64,000 nucleotides of DNA from Leptospira_A sp046736045 (GTDB lineage: Bacteria; Spirochaetota; Leptospiria; Leptospirales; Leptospiraceae). A program made the translations under genes and the position numbers. Below the pieces are notes generated by a model. The model made no database searches. It was given only the letters and a program-made list of their open reading frames with translations, and was not told the DNA's origin. The first letter of the stretch is position 1. Each line of letters starts with the position of its first letter. The DNA lies in assembly GCF_046736045.1 (NCBI RefSeq), contig NZ_CP177134.1, positions 2,294,001 to 2,358,000 of the forward strand. Reading direction: 5' to 3'. Shown here piece after piece: positions 54,229 to 63,378 of the stretch.

Positions 54229-54867
54229 TTACTGAGGGGTTTTTCTTTTTTTATTTCGGTCGACTAACCAATTGTATGCGAGTTTCCAAAACATATAGTG
54301 ATGAAAGACTGTGATTTTCAGCCAACCTTGGGATTTGTATTTGCGGCTACTGGTTTTGATATAGCCTTGGATTTCATTCAATTGAATTCCTTTTGCTTTT
54401 GCACTCCAAACAAAATAAAGATCTTCTCCCAGATTCAAGTTGGCATCGAATCCTTTCAGGATATCGAATTGATCTTTTGATATGCAGAAACTTTGGTCCC
54501 CATAGGGACAGTCCAGTAAAGAAGATCTCAAATTGGCACCTATGGAATTCAAATTCATTAAAAACGAATCGGGATAAAATTTAAGTTTAAAATAATGTAA
54601 TTTTTTAGGTTCCTTTGCAATGGATTGTTCCAAAAGAAAAATTTCTTTTTGGCCGAGCCGACTATCTCCATGTAAGAACCAAAAAAAATCTCCCTTCGCT
54701 TTTTTAGCTCCTTCATTCAATGCAAATGCTCTGTTTATGATTTTTTTCGGTGAAGAAACTATCACTTCCCAATTTTCAGGAACAATGTTATTTAAAGAAT
54801 TTAAAAGTTCTTCTGCTTCCCTATCCCCGGGAAGGATCGGAATGATAATGGAAACCAATGGATTCAT
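54229..54867 (-). CDS. Family 2 glycosyltransferase (TIGR04283-like)
   Basis: A 212-residue GT-A fold enzyme. The N-terminus SIIIPILPGDREAEELLNSL, the segment NRAFALNEGAKKAKGDFFWFLHGDSRL with a DxD-like HGDS, and the later CPYGDQSFCISKDQF with its GD(Q/E) are typical of small TIGR04283-type transferases. It has no membrane segment of its own. Substrate and acceptor cannot be told. It lies 38 bases upstream of the DUF2625 gene on the same strand, a possible pair. The divergent chemoreceptor gene follows on the plus strand. Confidence 0.82.
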   Translation of the reverse strand: MNPLVSIIIPILPGDREAEELLNSLNNIVPENWEVIVSSPKKIINRAFALNEGAKKAKGDFFWFLHGDSRLGQKEIFLLEQSIAKEPKKLHYFKLKFYPDSFLMNLNSIGANLRSSLLDCPYGDQSFCISKDQFDILKGFDANLNLGEDLYFVWSAKAKGIQLNEIQGYIKTSSRKYKSQGWLKITVFHHYMFWKLAYNWLVDRNKKRKTPQ

Positions 54868-54983
54868 GGAAACTCGATTGAGTCGAGAATTCCGAGTTTC
54901 ATAGTAAAAGTCTTCTCTTTTCCTTAATTGGAAAACAGAAAATTCTTTACTATTTTTAAGATTGAGTGATTGATATTTCCTCT

Positions 54984-57062
54984 ATGAGCATTCGGGCCAG
55001 AATTTCCATTTTTATATCTCTCATTCTATTCGCAGGTTTTACGGTCTTAACGATTTTAAATACCTACTCGGCGTATGAGAATTTACGGGAAGAAATCGAA
55101 CAGAGTTCGGATGTCACAGCAGAACGTTGGTCATATGAAATCAAAGATCATCTGAATGGTTTGATGGGCTATATTCGGGGGTTTCGCGCACCTCTTATTT
55201 TTTTTGCGCCTCCCAGGGAGCAAGTGATCTTATCGATTAAAGCCGTACTGGAAAGAAATCCCAATTACTTTGGTATGTGGCTTGTTTACGAACCGAATGC
55301 TTATGATGGAAAAGACAATCAATACAGAAATGCAAAAAGTCATGATACGACCGGACGTTTTGTCCCTTATGTACATCAGACGAAACAGTCGGGCGTGATT
55401 GATGTAGAAGCTTCCGTAGATTATGAAAGTTCTGGAACTGCCGGAGATTATTATCAAATCGTAAAAAAAACGGATACGATGAGAGTGATAGGGCCTTATG
55501 ATTATCAAGTATCCAATCAAACGGTTCAAATGATATCTCTTGTTGTGCCTATCAGCAATAAAGGGAAGTTCTCCGGTGCGGCAGGTTTGGATATAACTAT
55601 AGATGATTTGCAAAAGCGATTGGCAGATATAAAACCTTTTCGAGGAGTCGGATATTTGGCATTTTTATCACCAATCGGAGTTTATGCGGCAAACGGATTG
55701 AACCCGAAAAAAGTAGGAACAAAAATTTCAGATCCTGAACATTTGAAGGTTTTTCTGGAAAAAACAAAAACAGGAAAACGTTTCTATATGAAAGGTGATG
55801 GTTATACCGATTATTATTTTCCGTTTCAAATAGGAAAAGATCCTAACTTCTGGACAATGCAGATCAGTATCCCCAGTTCCATCTATTATTCCAGCCTTTC
55901 TAAAATAGTTTTTAAATTCACCGCTTTATCTATTATAATTTTGGTAATTGTTCTGATCGGTTTGAACTTTATCTTTCAAAGATTGGTAAGCGCCGGATTG
56001 ATCAAAGCAGTCGGGTTTTCCAAAGAGATTGCCAACGGGAATTTGACAGCTGTTAGTGATTATGGACGTAGTGATGAAATCGGACAACTTTTGGATTCCA
56101 TGACTCTGATGAAGGAAAGTTTACTTAAAATTTTAGGGGAGATTCATCATTCTTCAGGAAGGTTGGGCAAACAATCGGTTGAAATGACTCAGACATCTTC
56201 CAATTTATCGGAGATTGCACAAACACAAGCCTCCGCCGCAGAAGAATCATCCGCAGCCGTGGAAGAGCTGGCTGCCTCAGCGCAAAACGTCGGTTCTTCG
56301 ATGGAAAGAGCAGTCGGAAAAATGCGGGAAATCGATACGAACGTAATTCGTTTGAGCGAACAGATTGTAAACATCAACCGGGAAATGCAAGGGTTGGTAA
56401 GATTGGCAGTAGAATCCAAAGGTCAGGCGGTTATCGGGGAAACCGCGATGAATTCTTCCACCAATGCCATGGAAGACATCGGTGAAAAAGCATTGCGTAT
56501 CAGTGAAGTTTTGGATATCATCACCGAGATTTCAGAAAAAACAAACTTACTTGCGTTAAATGCTTCGATCGAAGCGGCGAGAGCGGGGGATGCCGGTCGT
56601 GGATTTGCCGTTGTCGCAGAAGAGATTGGAAAATTGGCAGGACAAACTTCCTTCTCCGTTCAGGAAATCGGCAAGCTGATTCATTCAACGAATGAGGCGG
56701 TAAGGAATGGCAATTCGAGAGTGGAAGAGGCCTCAAAAATTCTGAAGCTTTTAAATACTCGGGTTCATGAATTTGAATCTTCTGCCAATACGGTATTGGC
56801 TGCCGTCAAAACTCAGGAAGCAAATACAATGGATATTGGAAATAATGCAAATGAATTGATGAACTTGAATCTTCAAATTGAAGAGGCAGTGATCGAACAA
56901 AAAAGGGCTACGGAAGAAATCACAAAAACAATCATCAGTATCTCAGATGGTACACAGGAAGTGGCAGGCGGAGCAGATCATCTTACAGGTTATTCAAGTG
57001 ATATTTTGCACCAAGCGGAGCATCTAACCGAACTGATTGGAAAGTTTAAAATCGAAAATTAG
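54984..57062 (+). CDS. Methyl-accepting chemotaxis protein, tandem copy 1
   Basis: A chemoreceptor of 692 residues from ATG 54984. TM1 (about residues 7-27), a double-Cache-like sensor (about 35-300), TM2 (about 305-330), HAMP (about 330-385) and the signalling hairpin (about 420-690) with EKTNLLALNASIEAARAGDA. An upstream in-frame GTG at 54966 would add six residues. The ATG is preferred since the paralogue has a Met at the same place (MSIRxRIS). Stimuli are unknown. No CheR-tether pentapeptide is seen. Confidence 0.9.
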   Translation: MSIRARISIFISLILFAGFTVLTILNTYSAYENLREEIEQSSDVTAERWSYEIKDHLNGLMGYIRGFRAPLIFFAPPREQVILSIKAVLERNPNYFGMWLVYEPNAYDGKDNQYRNAKSHDTTGRFVPYVHQTKQSGVIDVEASVDYESSGTAGDYYQIVKKTDTMRVIGPYDYQVSNQTVQMISLVVPISNKGKFSGAAGLDITIDDLQKRLADIKPFRGVGYLAFLSPIGVYAANGLNPKKVGTKISDPEHLKVFLEKTKTGKRFYMKGDGYTDYYFPFQIGKDPNFWTMQISIPSSIYYSSLSKIVFKFTALSIIILVIVLIGLNFIFQRLVSAGLIKAVGFSKEIANGNLTAVSDYGRSDEIGQLLDSMTLMKESLLKILGEIHHSSGRLGKQSVEMTQTSSNLSEIAQTQASAAEESSAAVEELAASAQNVGSSMERAVGKMREIDTNVIRLSEQIVNINREMQGLVRLAVESKGQAVIGETAMNSSTNAMEDIGEKALRISEVLDIITEISEKTNLLALNASIEAARAGDAGRGFAVVAEEIGKLAGQTSFSVQEIGKLIHSTNEAVRNGNSRVEEASKILKLLNTRVHEFESSANTVLAAVKTQEANTMDIGNNANELMNLNLQIEEAVIEQKRATEEITKTIISISDGTQEVAGGADHLTGYSSDILHQAEHLTELIGKFKIEN

Positions 57063-57205
57063 ATTGATTCTAAGCTTGAATTTTTGATTTGGATTGTTCG
57101 GACAAAACTTTATGAAATAGGTCATTTACATTTTTTTAAACCCGAATATTGCCAAATAAAGAAATATCTTTACTAAATCCTTTCGTCGTATATATTTCAC
57201 AACTT

Positions 57206-59278
57206 ATGAGTATCCGTCTTCGTATTTCATTGTACATATCTTTCGTTCTTTTTATCGGATTTTTCATTCTTACTTCGATTCAGTCTTATAAAACATTTGT
57301 CAATTTAAGGGAAGAAGTCGAACAAAGCGCAGATGTAACAGCGGAAAGATGGTCTTTCGAGGTTATGGAACAGCTCAATGCTATGATGGGTGTCATACGG
57401 GGATTCCGTTTTCCATTGATGTATGCCTCTCCTCCCAGGGATCAGGTGATTTCCACAATGAAGGAAATCTTGAAACGAAACTTTAATTACTTTGCAATGT
57501 GGGTTTGTTACGAACCGAACGCATACGACAAACAAGATGCAAGATTTAAAAACAGTACCGGACATGATTCGACAGGACGATTTGTAACTTATTTGCATCA
57601 AGCGGATAAGGAAGGAGACGTTCGGATTGAAGCTTTGAAAGATTACGATAATCTGAACGGCGCAGGCGATTATTACCAAATTACAAAAAAAACGGACAAA
57701 ATGTCCGTAGTAGGTCCTTACGATTATAAGGTAGGGTCTAAAAATATTTTGATGATTTCGCTTGTAACTCCGATTAGTTTGCCCGGAAAATTTTACGGTG
57801 CGGCGGGTTTGGACATTGATCTCAAAAACTTGCAGGAAAGGATCGGAGACAAAAAACCTTTTCGGGGGCAAGGATACATCGCGCTTATTTCACCAAATGG
57901 AACTTATGCGATGAATGGAGATGATAAGTTGAAATTGGGGAAAAAAATCTCGGATACCGACGAATTGAATCTTTATTTGCAAAATAACAAAGAAGGAAAA
58001 CGGTTTACATTCTCATCCAACGGTCACACCCATTATTATTTTCCGTTTCATATAGGTAAAGATCCTAAGTTTTGGACAATGCAGGTAAGTATTCCCGATT
58101 CCATCTATTTTAAAAGTGTAGGAAAAATCATTTTAGAATCAAGCATCATCTCTTTATTGATATTGTTGTTTGTGTTGATTGCCTTGAATCTTATTTTTCA
58201 AAGATTGGTAAGCCGCGGCTTGACAATCGCCATGCATTTTTCTTCGAAGATTGCCGATGGTGATTTGACTACATTAAATCATTATAAAAGACCCGATGAA
58301 ATTGGTCACCTAATGCAGTCCATGACTGCGATGAAAGAAAGTTTGTCTTCCATGATCAGTCAAATCAAAATCTCTTCGGAAAAACTAGGTTCTCATTCCA
58401 GAGAGATGACAAAAACTTCTGAAAATTTTTCCGATATTGCACAGACCCAAGCTTCCGCCGCAGAGGAATCTTCTGCAGCTGTAGAAGAACTCTCCGCTTC
58501 TGCAGATCATGTGGGCCGGTCGATGGAAACCGCAGTGGAAAAGATGAGAGAGATTGATTCCAATGTTCTGAAGTTGCAGGAACAAATTGAAAGCATCAAC
58601 AGAGAGATGCAAAGTCTTGCCAGACTGGCGACCGAATCCAAAAAACAGGCTGTCATTGGAGAAAAAGCCATGTCATCCTCTACGGATGCAATGGAAGAAA
58701 TCGGAGATAGGGCATCCCGCATTACGGAAGTTTTAGATATCATTACGGAGATTTCCGAAAAAACAAACTTACTCGCGTTAAATGCTGCAATTGAAGCTGC
58801 CCGTGCCGGGGATGCTGGTCGCGGATTTGCAGTGGTAGCGGAAGAAATCGGAAAACTTGCCGGACAAACTTCTCTTTCCGCACAAGAAATCGCAGGGCTT
58901 GTTCAATCTACAAATCTTGCTGTCACAGACGGGAATGCGAAAGTGGAAGAGGCGGCAAGGGTATTGAAGTCGCTTAACTTAAGCGTCAATGAATTTGAAT
59001 CTTCTGCGAATAAGGTATTGGTTGCGGTAAAATCCCAAGAAGCAAATACCAAAGAGATCGGAGTGAATGCGACAGCTCTCACCACACTCAATCTTCAAAT
59101 TGAAGAAGCGGTATTCGAACAAAAAAGAGCCACCGAAGAAATTACAAAAACGATTCTAAGTATTTCCGATGGAACGCAGGAAGTAGCGGGAGGGGCGGAC
59201 AACCTTACCAATTTTTCGGCCGATATGCAAAGACAAGCTGAGCATTTGGGCCAATTAATCGGCAGGTTTAAAGTCTAA
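57206..59278 (+). CDS. Methyl-accepting chemotaxis protein, tandem copy 2
   Basis: A chemoreceptor of 690 residues from ATG 57206, closely similar to copy 1 end to end, with the same sensor, HAMP and signalling hairpin (EKTNLLALNAAIEAARAGDA). An in-frame TTG at 57149 would add 19 residues (MPNKEISLLNPF...) before the aligned Met; it is less likely. The sensor domains share landmarks (YEPNAYD, GDYYQI-KKTD, GAAGLDI) but differ widely between, so the two may sense different ligands. It looks like a tandem duplication. Confidence 0.9.
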   Translation: MSIRLRISLYISFVLFIGFFILTSIQSYKTFVNLREEVEQSADVTAERWSFEVMEQLNAMMGVIRGFRFPLMYASPPRDQVISTMKEILKRNFNYFAMWVCYEPNAYDKQDARFKNSTGHDSTGRFVTYLHQADKEGDVRIEALKDYDNLNGAGDYYQITKKTDKMSVVGPYDYKVGSKNILMISLVTPISLPGKFYGAAGLDIDLKNLQERIGDKKPFRGQGYIALISPNGTYAMNGDDKLKLGKKISDTDELNLYLQNNKEGKRFTFSSNGHTHYYFPFHIGKDPKFWTMQVSIPDSIYFKSVGKIILESSIISLLILLFVLIALNLIFQRLVSRGLTIAMHFSSKIADGDLTTLNHYKRPDEIGHLMQSMTAMKESLSSMISQIKISSEKLGSHSREMTKTSENFSDIAQTQASAAEESSAAVEELSASADHVGRSMETAVEKMREIDSNVLKLQEQIESINREMQSLARLATESKKQAVIGEKAMSSSTDAMEEIGDRASRITEVLDIITEISEKTNLLALNAAIEAARAGDAGRGFAVVAEEIGKLAGQTSLSAQEIAGLVQSTNLAVTDGNAKVEEAARVLKSLNLSVNEFESSANKVLVAVKSQEANTKEIGVNATALTTLNLQIEEAVFEQKRATEEITKTILSISDGTQEVAGGADNLTNFSADMQRQAEHLGQLIGRFKV

Positions 59279-59291
59279 CCGGAATATTTTC

Positions 59292-61145
59292 TTAAATAGC
59301 AAATACCGTTTGGAATGTAAAATAAGATGCGTTAGGTTTAAAATCGTATCTATGTACCGGATCCGCATTCCACATATTGTTCTTTTGATTGCGGATCGCA
59401 TCTCCCCCGTAAAGTTGGGAAGCTCCGAACCAGAACGAAACATTTTCAAAAGGAGTAACGATATAAATAAAGTTTAGTTCCGTTGCTATCTTTTTCCCAA
59501 GTCTGGGAGCGAACTGATTGTACTGTTGCGTATTGTAATAATCCTCAGTGCTCGCAAGACCACCTGTTTTTGCACTTCCGGTCACATAGTTATTGTTATC
59601 GTAGTAACCGTCTTGAAGTTTTACTTTATAATACCAGTGCGGGTTGAATATGAAAGTTCCCCATTTTCCCGCTTCATATTTCAAATGAACCGAATAATCT
59701 TTAACGTTTTGCCAGAATACGGCACCAGAGTTTCCGTTTCCTGCGAAAGGAATGCTTCCTCCCGCCATCCTTCTTGTTGCAAATAACGGATTGTATGTGC
59801 CGACGGAGGAGTCGTTTCTGTTCGGGTCTCCCGAGGCTTGGACATATTGTACGCCGATTCTGAATTCTTTAACCGGGGAATACCCCAATTGTACTGCAAC
59901 TAAGTTGGAGTCGTATTTTGCATTTTGAGTGATCGCAGGCTGTGCTCCTGTGTTTTGATTGGTCTTAAATTTACCATCCTGGTTCATCCAATCGGGAGCG
60001 ACTCTTTGTCCGGTATATCCCGATTGCCATGCAGATTCAACCATCCAATCGAATTTAACTCCGTCAGGAACCGCATTGTTTTTAGTTCGATTGGTAAGTC
60101 TGAATCCGTATGTATTCATCTGATCGTTGTCGCGATAGATTTGTTCGGTTGCCCAGTCGGGAGGATTTTTAACGGCAGTCCTTTTTTTGAAAAGACTGAA
60201 ATCGTAAACATCAATTCCCAACCAATCGGCTACTTTGAAATTATGATGAATACCTGCATAATAAGCTTCTCCGGGACCACCTAACTTAGTTGAGTTATTT
60301 GCAACAAGTCCGTTGGAGTTACTTTCCGTGCTGATCACGGAGGCAAATATATCCGTTGTATGATTTTCTATTTTGGTGGTAAGTCTGATTGCATCGAATG
60401 AGTTTCCATTCAAACTATCATTTCTTGCTCCCACGATTCGTCCGTCACCAAAGTCGATGATCTGTCTACCGGTTCTCAATCGAATTCCTTCTTTAGATGT
60501 TTTTAAATCCAAAAAAGCTTCTCTGAATCCTGCGTAATTATTTACAGCAACAAGCGACTGTTTTGTTGTATCGTAAGTTGTTCCGGCATTTGAAATCACT
60601 GCATATTTTTGGTCTTGATTTCCGGCAGAGATTACCTCTCCTCCCCATAACCGAACATCTTGAAATGCTACTTTGAAAAGAACATTTGGTGTTAAGTCCC
60701 CGATCAGATAAAATTGAGTTTGGTTTACGATTGAGTTTCTTGTATCGGCGGTTGTTTTATCGAAATCAAGATTTGTAATCGCATCAGCTTTTGGTCTTAA
60801 ACCGAATCCGACTTTGTATTTATCGGCAAACCATAAATCCGGATTGGATTGAATTGCTTTTCTTTGTGTCGCAGTTACCTGCAAGCTTCGTAAGTATTCG
60901 CCTGATAGATTGGCTTTCAACGGGCTTTTGTATGGTTCGACAACCTCCGGTTTGGCTTGTGGCTGTGCAGTTCCATCCTGTTGTAAGGGAGGAGTTTGGG
61001 TTGTTGTCTGAGGAGTTTTTGTTTCCTCCTGGCTCGTTGGTTTGATGGGAGCCGTTTCTGTCGTCGCCGTGTTAGGAGGCGTATTTTGCGCAAACAAACT
61101 CGCAGTAGATAAGAATAAAATAGGAATCAGTTTTTCAAATTTCAT
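59292..61145 (-). CDS. Outer-membrane channel protein, alginate-export-like
   Basis: A 617-residue exported protein. The signal peptide ends ASLFAQ (about residue 20), followed by a Pro/Thr/Gln-rich linker of about 50 residues (TQTPPLQQDGTAQPQ) and a long beta barrel (about 85-617). It shows the alternating aromatic strands and Asn/Gly turns of barrels, and ends with an aromatic residue pattern (YFTFQTVFAI). The early part (YKVGFGLRPKADAI, FQDVRLWGGEV, LRTGRQIIDFGDGRIVGARND) fits the alginate-export family found in Leptospira. The substrate is not known. It is convergent with the second chemoreceptor gene. Confidence 0.82.
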   Translation of the reverse strand: MKFEKLIPILFLSTASLFAQNTPPNTATTETAPIKPTSQEETKTPQTTTQTPPLQQDGTAQPQAKPEVVEPYKSPLKANLSGEYLRSLQVTATQRKAIQSNPDLWFADKYKVGFGLRPKADAITNLDFDKTTADTRNSIVNQTQFYLIGDLTPNVLFKVAFQDVRLWGGEVISAGNQDQKYAVISNAGTTYDTTKQSLVAVNNYAGFREAFLDLKTSKEGIRLRTGRQIIDFGDGRIVGARNDSLNGNSFDAIRLTTKIENHTTDIFASVISTESNSNGLVANNSTKLGGPGEAYYAGIHHNFKVADWLGIDVYDFSLFKKRTAVKNPPDWATEQIYRDNDQMNTYGFRLTNRTKNNAVPDGVKFDWMVESAWQSGYTGQRVAPDWMNQDGKFKTNQNTGAQPAITQNAKYDSNLVAVQLGYSPVKEFRIGVQYVQASGDPNRNDSSVGTYNPLFATRRMAGGSIPFAGNGNSGAVFWQNVKDYSVHLKYEAGKWGTFIFNPHWYYKVKLQDGYYDNNNYVTGSAKTGGLASTEDYYNTQQYNQFAPRLGKKIATELNFIYIVTPFENVSFWFGASQLYGGDAIRNQKNNMWNADPVHRYDFKPNASYFTFQTVFAI

Positions 61146-61323
61146 AGAATGATGTACCTGCCGTTCTTAGGCAGACTAGGAATAGATCTGAAAGGGTCAA
61201 TAAATTATCTATTATTGCAGATAAAATTCCGCAATAATAGACCAAATCTGCTATTTTGAACAATTTTCCCGCTCATATTGTACAAAGAGACATAATCCCG
61301 TTGCGAGTGGGCTTGGAGCAAAG

Positions 61324-61432
61324 CCCCGCGCCAACGATCGTAGCGGAAATCCTTTGCAAAGCAAAGATTGCAGCGGAGAGCGTGGTCAGGCAATGGAAAA
61401 AAGGAAAGTAGGAAAATGAAGGTGAGGCGCTA
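61324..61432 (+). repeat. Dispersed structured repeat family B, copy 3
   Basis: It opens CGCGCCAAC, then GATCGT, AGCGGAAATCC, hairpin CTTTGC/GCAAAG, GATTGCAGCGGAGAGC, GTGGTC, and closes GAGGCGC. GCGCC and GGCGC span 103 bases, as in copy 1. GATCGT and GTGGTC pair only if G-U is allowed, which points to an RNA-level structure. Confidence 0.85.
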
Positions 61433-61446
61433 AAGCGTATAAAAAA

Positions 61447-61474
61447 AGGCCACAAAACAAAAGTCTTGCGGCCT
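61447..61474 (-). terminator. Terminator of the CitE-like gene, probably bidirectional
   Basis: Arms AGGCCACAA and TTGCGGCCT pair over nine positions. The one A-C mismatch on plus becomes G-U on the minus strand. Runs of A before and T after the stem give a U tail in both directions. It lies 114 bases after the stop of the minus-strand lyase gene. Confidence 0.75.
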
Positions 61475-61587
61475 CTTTTTTCTTAAAAGTAGAGAGATGT
61501 TTCCCTTCGGTGGCGAATGACCAGGACAGCCGAAGCGAGTGCACACATGGATGTTACGACGCGTAAGGGAGCGGGAAGCATCGAACG

Positions 61588-62577
61588 TTATGCGAAAAAT
61601 CTTTTTTCCACTTCTTCCGGAAGTTTTTGTCCTGTAAGTTTTGCTCTTTGGACTAATTCCCAGAAATAGCGGTAAGTTGCTCTGTCATGCAGATCCCCAT
61701 CGTGTTGGATCGGTCCCCATTCTGCGTCTTGCGCTTTGATTAAGATGTCACAAGCAGTTTGTGTTTCCGCAAAGTTGGGAGCCATTGCATCCAGGATGGA
61801 TTGGATTTGTGCAGGGTAGATGGACCACATACGCAAGAATCCGAATTCATCATGGGCACGTTTTGCATCAGCATAGGTTTGGTAAATGTTTTTCAAATCC
61901 AAAGTTACGTTGTGCGCCGGGATGACTCCGTTCATAAGAGCGGCAGCTACTAGGTTTGCTTTTCCGCGTCGGAGTAGTTCGTGATCAAATTGGCCGGGGG
62001 ATTTCATGCAAGAAGCAGGAATCGCGCCGTGGTGACCTGAAATAAAGTCCATAAGTCCGAAATCCAGAACTTGCAACCAAGGGAGCGCTGCAATTTCAAA
62101 TACGTCTTGCAAAGCACCGTGAGTTTCAATCAATACGTGGATTGGAATTTCTCTTTTGATTCCCGCTTTTTTGCAGGCTTCTTGGATGTATGTGATTTGT
62201 TCTTTAACTTGGGAAGCTTTTGTAGGTTTCGGGATTGTGATATAAGCAATCACATTTCCAGCACCCGGAACGATGATATCTATATCGCCTTTCCAGTGTG
62301 CGTTGGTATAATCGTGGATACGAACTCCACTCATTTTATGTTTATTGAGTTCCGAATTTTGGATGCGAACGATCATTTCCGCATGTTCTTTTTCTTTTCC
62401 GGTTTGTGCACCGTCTTCGCAATCCATAGTGATATCAAAGAGGCCGCCCAATTTGTTTTGGAGCTCCAGAGCTTTTGTGATCAGTTTTTCAGATCCAGCG
62501 AAGTGTTCGCAAGCAGGGATAATAGGAAAAGGTTTTTCTCCTGCGAAAAGTGCGGATTGCGGGTGAGTCAGTGCCAT
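61588..62577 (-). CDS. CitE/HpcH-family CoA ester lyase (malyl-CoA lyase-like)
   Basis: A 329-residue TIM-barrel enzyme. Features are FDITMDCEDGAQTGKE (metal and acid site), VRIHDYTN (the Arg site), IHVLIETHGALQDVFEIAAL with the Glu ligand, and DFGLMDFISGHHGAI. It matches the malyl-CoA/citramalyl-CoA lyase and CitE-like group, which cleave or form (3S)-malyl- or citramalyl-CoA. Free-standing copies act outside citrate lyase; no citrate-lyase alpha or gamma gene is here. Cytosolic. A single-gene transcript with a terminator behind. Confidence 0.85.
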   Translation of the reverse strand: MALTHPQSALFAGEKPFPIIPACEHFAGSEKLITKALELQNKLGGLFDITMDCEDGAQTGKEKEHAEMIVRIQNSELNKHKMSGVRIHDYTNAHWKGDIDIIVPGAGNVIAYITIPKPTKASQVKEQITYIQEACKKAGIKREIPIHVLIETHGALQDVFEIAALPWLQVLDFGLMDFISGHHGAIPASCMKSPGQFDHELLRRGKANLVAAALMNGVIPAHNVTLDLKNIYQTYADAKRAHDEFGFLRMWSIYPAQIQSILDAMAPNFAETQTACDILIKAQDAEWGPIQHDGDLHDRATYRYFWELVQRAKLTGQKLPEEVEKRFFA

Positions 62578-63079
62578 TTAGGGTTACCTTATTATGAGGA
62601 ATTTTTTACCAATTTTTGCGATTTTGCCCTTCCGTCCAGGAAAAATAGCAGGATAGAAATGGGCGGCTCCTCCTTCGGGCAAGCCCTCGGTCGGACCGGG
62701 CTGCTTCGGGCTTCGCTGTTCGCTTCGGTCGAACCGAATGAATTCCACTCACAAATCCATTTTTGCATTTTGGGACTTGGTTCTAGCTCCTGTTCGACTT
62801 CCCCTGCGTATCCCTGCCGCTTCTTAAGAATAAGGGTTTATGACGCGGAGGCGCAGAGCTCACGGAGGAGAGAAATCAAGAAGGTCAAAAAGGCGAACTT
62901 ATTTGAATTAAATTTTCCGAAAAGACAGCTTCACTTTACAAGAGGAAGGTGGTGTGATAAAAGGAAGCCATTGGGTGGCGGGTTGTAGTTCCCCTCCCAA
63001 ATCGGGCGGGGATATTAAATTGTGCCATATCTTTACTTTATGATATTTGATCTTTTTGTTTCGTCAGTATAAGATTTAA
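62578..63079. other. Intergenic region with GC-rich block and repeat A copy 3
   Basis: It lies between the divergent CitE-like and antitoxin genes. A GC-rich, palindrome-rich block lies at about 62660-62745, for instance TTCGGTCGAACCGAA. A purine-rich stretch follows (GACGCGGAGGCGCAGAG at 62840), then repeat A copy 3. A 305-codon open frame on the plus strand overlaps the lyase antisense and reaches in here; it has no family features and is not called. Confidence 0.65.
62886..63021 (+). repeat. Dispersed repeat family A, copy 3
   Basis: Head CAAAAAGGCGAACTTATT (62886-62903) and core GGGTGGCGGG (62973) are 87 bases apart, as in copy 1. GGTGGTGTGATAAAAGGA precedes the core as in copy 2. GTTCCCCTCCC and CGGGCGGGGATA follow. 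Copy 1 lies 41 kb away. Confidence 0.78.
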
Positions 63080-63117
63080 TTGACTTATACGTATAAATAT
63101 TTTATATTTATACGTAT
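63080..63117 (+). promoter_or_regulatory. Promoter with 14-bp perfect operator palindrome for the toxin-antitoxin operon
   Basis: TTGACT (63080-63085) and TATATT (63103-63108), 17 bases apart, form a good sigma-70-type promoter. ATACGTATAAATAT (63087-63100) and ATATTTATACGTAT (63104-63117) are perfect complements with a 3-base spacer. The palindrome covers the spacer and the -10 box, and the antitoxin ATG is 12 bases further. This is the layout expected for autorepression by the antitoxin. Confidence 0.8.
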
Positions 63118-63129
63118 TGGCGAAATCAG

Positions 63130-63378
63130 ATGAATACAAAATTGACTCTCTCTCTTGATGACAAAATCATCAAAAAAGCAAAAGAATTTGCAAAACAAAG
63201 GAACAAGAGCTTATCTAAATTGATCGAAGATTATTTAGATGGAATTTCATCTACCAAAACTTCCGATCAGGAAGAGTTACCTCCAATCACTAAAAAACTG
63301 GCAGGAATTTTGAAAGGCAAAAAGGAAATTGATATTAAAAAAGAAATTTCATCATATCTTGAAAAAAAATACAAATGA
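63130..63378 (+). CDS. Antitoxin, DUF6364/ribbon-helix-helix type
   Basis: An 82-residue protein. The N-terminal half (TKLTLSLDDKIIKKAKEFAKQRNKSLSKLIEDYL) has the beta strand plus two helices of ribbon-helix-helix DNA-binding antitoxins, typical of DUF6364. The C-terminal half (about 45-82, ending SYLEKKYK) should wrap the toxin. It probably binds the palindrome overlapping its own promoter. It overlaps the PIN gene by 4 bases (ATGA), the usual coupling of a VapBC-like pair. Confidence 0.87.
   Translation: MNTKLTLSLDDKIIKKAKEFAKQRNKSLSKLIEDYLDGISSTKTSDQEELPPITKKLAGILKGKKEIDIKKEISSYLEKKYK

Larger units (their letters stand above)
61146..61587. other. Intergenic region of 442 bases
   Basis: It holds repeat B copy 3 (61324-61432) with a short hairpin just before it (GGGCTT/AAGCCC, 61308-61325), and a terminator (61447-61474). 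The 61146-61300 stretch carries the promoter side of the channel gene but I see no clear boxes. Between 61482 and 61587 nothing was recognised. Confidence 0.7.

Noticed and set aside
62071..62988. A 305-codon open frame on the plus strand
   Set aside because: Its first half is antisense to the CitE-like lyase, which has clear family motifs, and its second half runs through intergenic repeats. The translation is rich in Phe, Cys and Arg without any domain.
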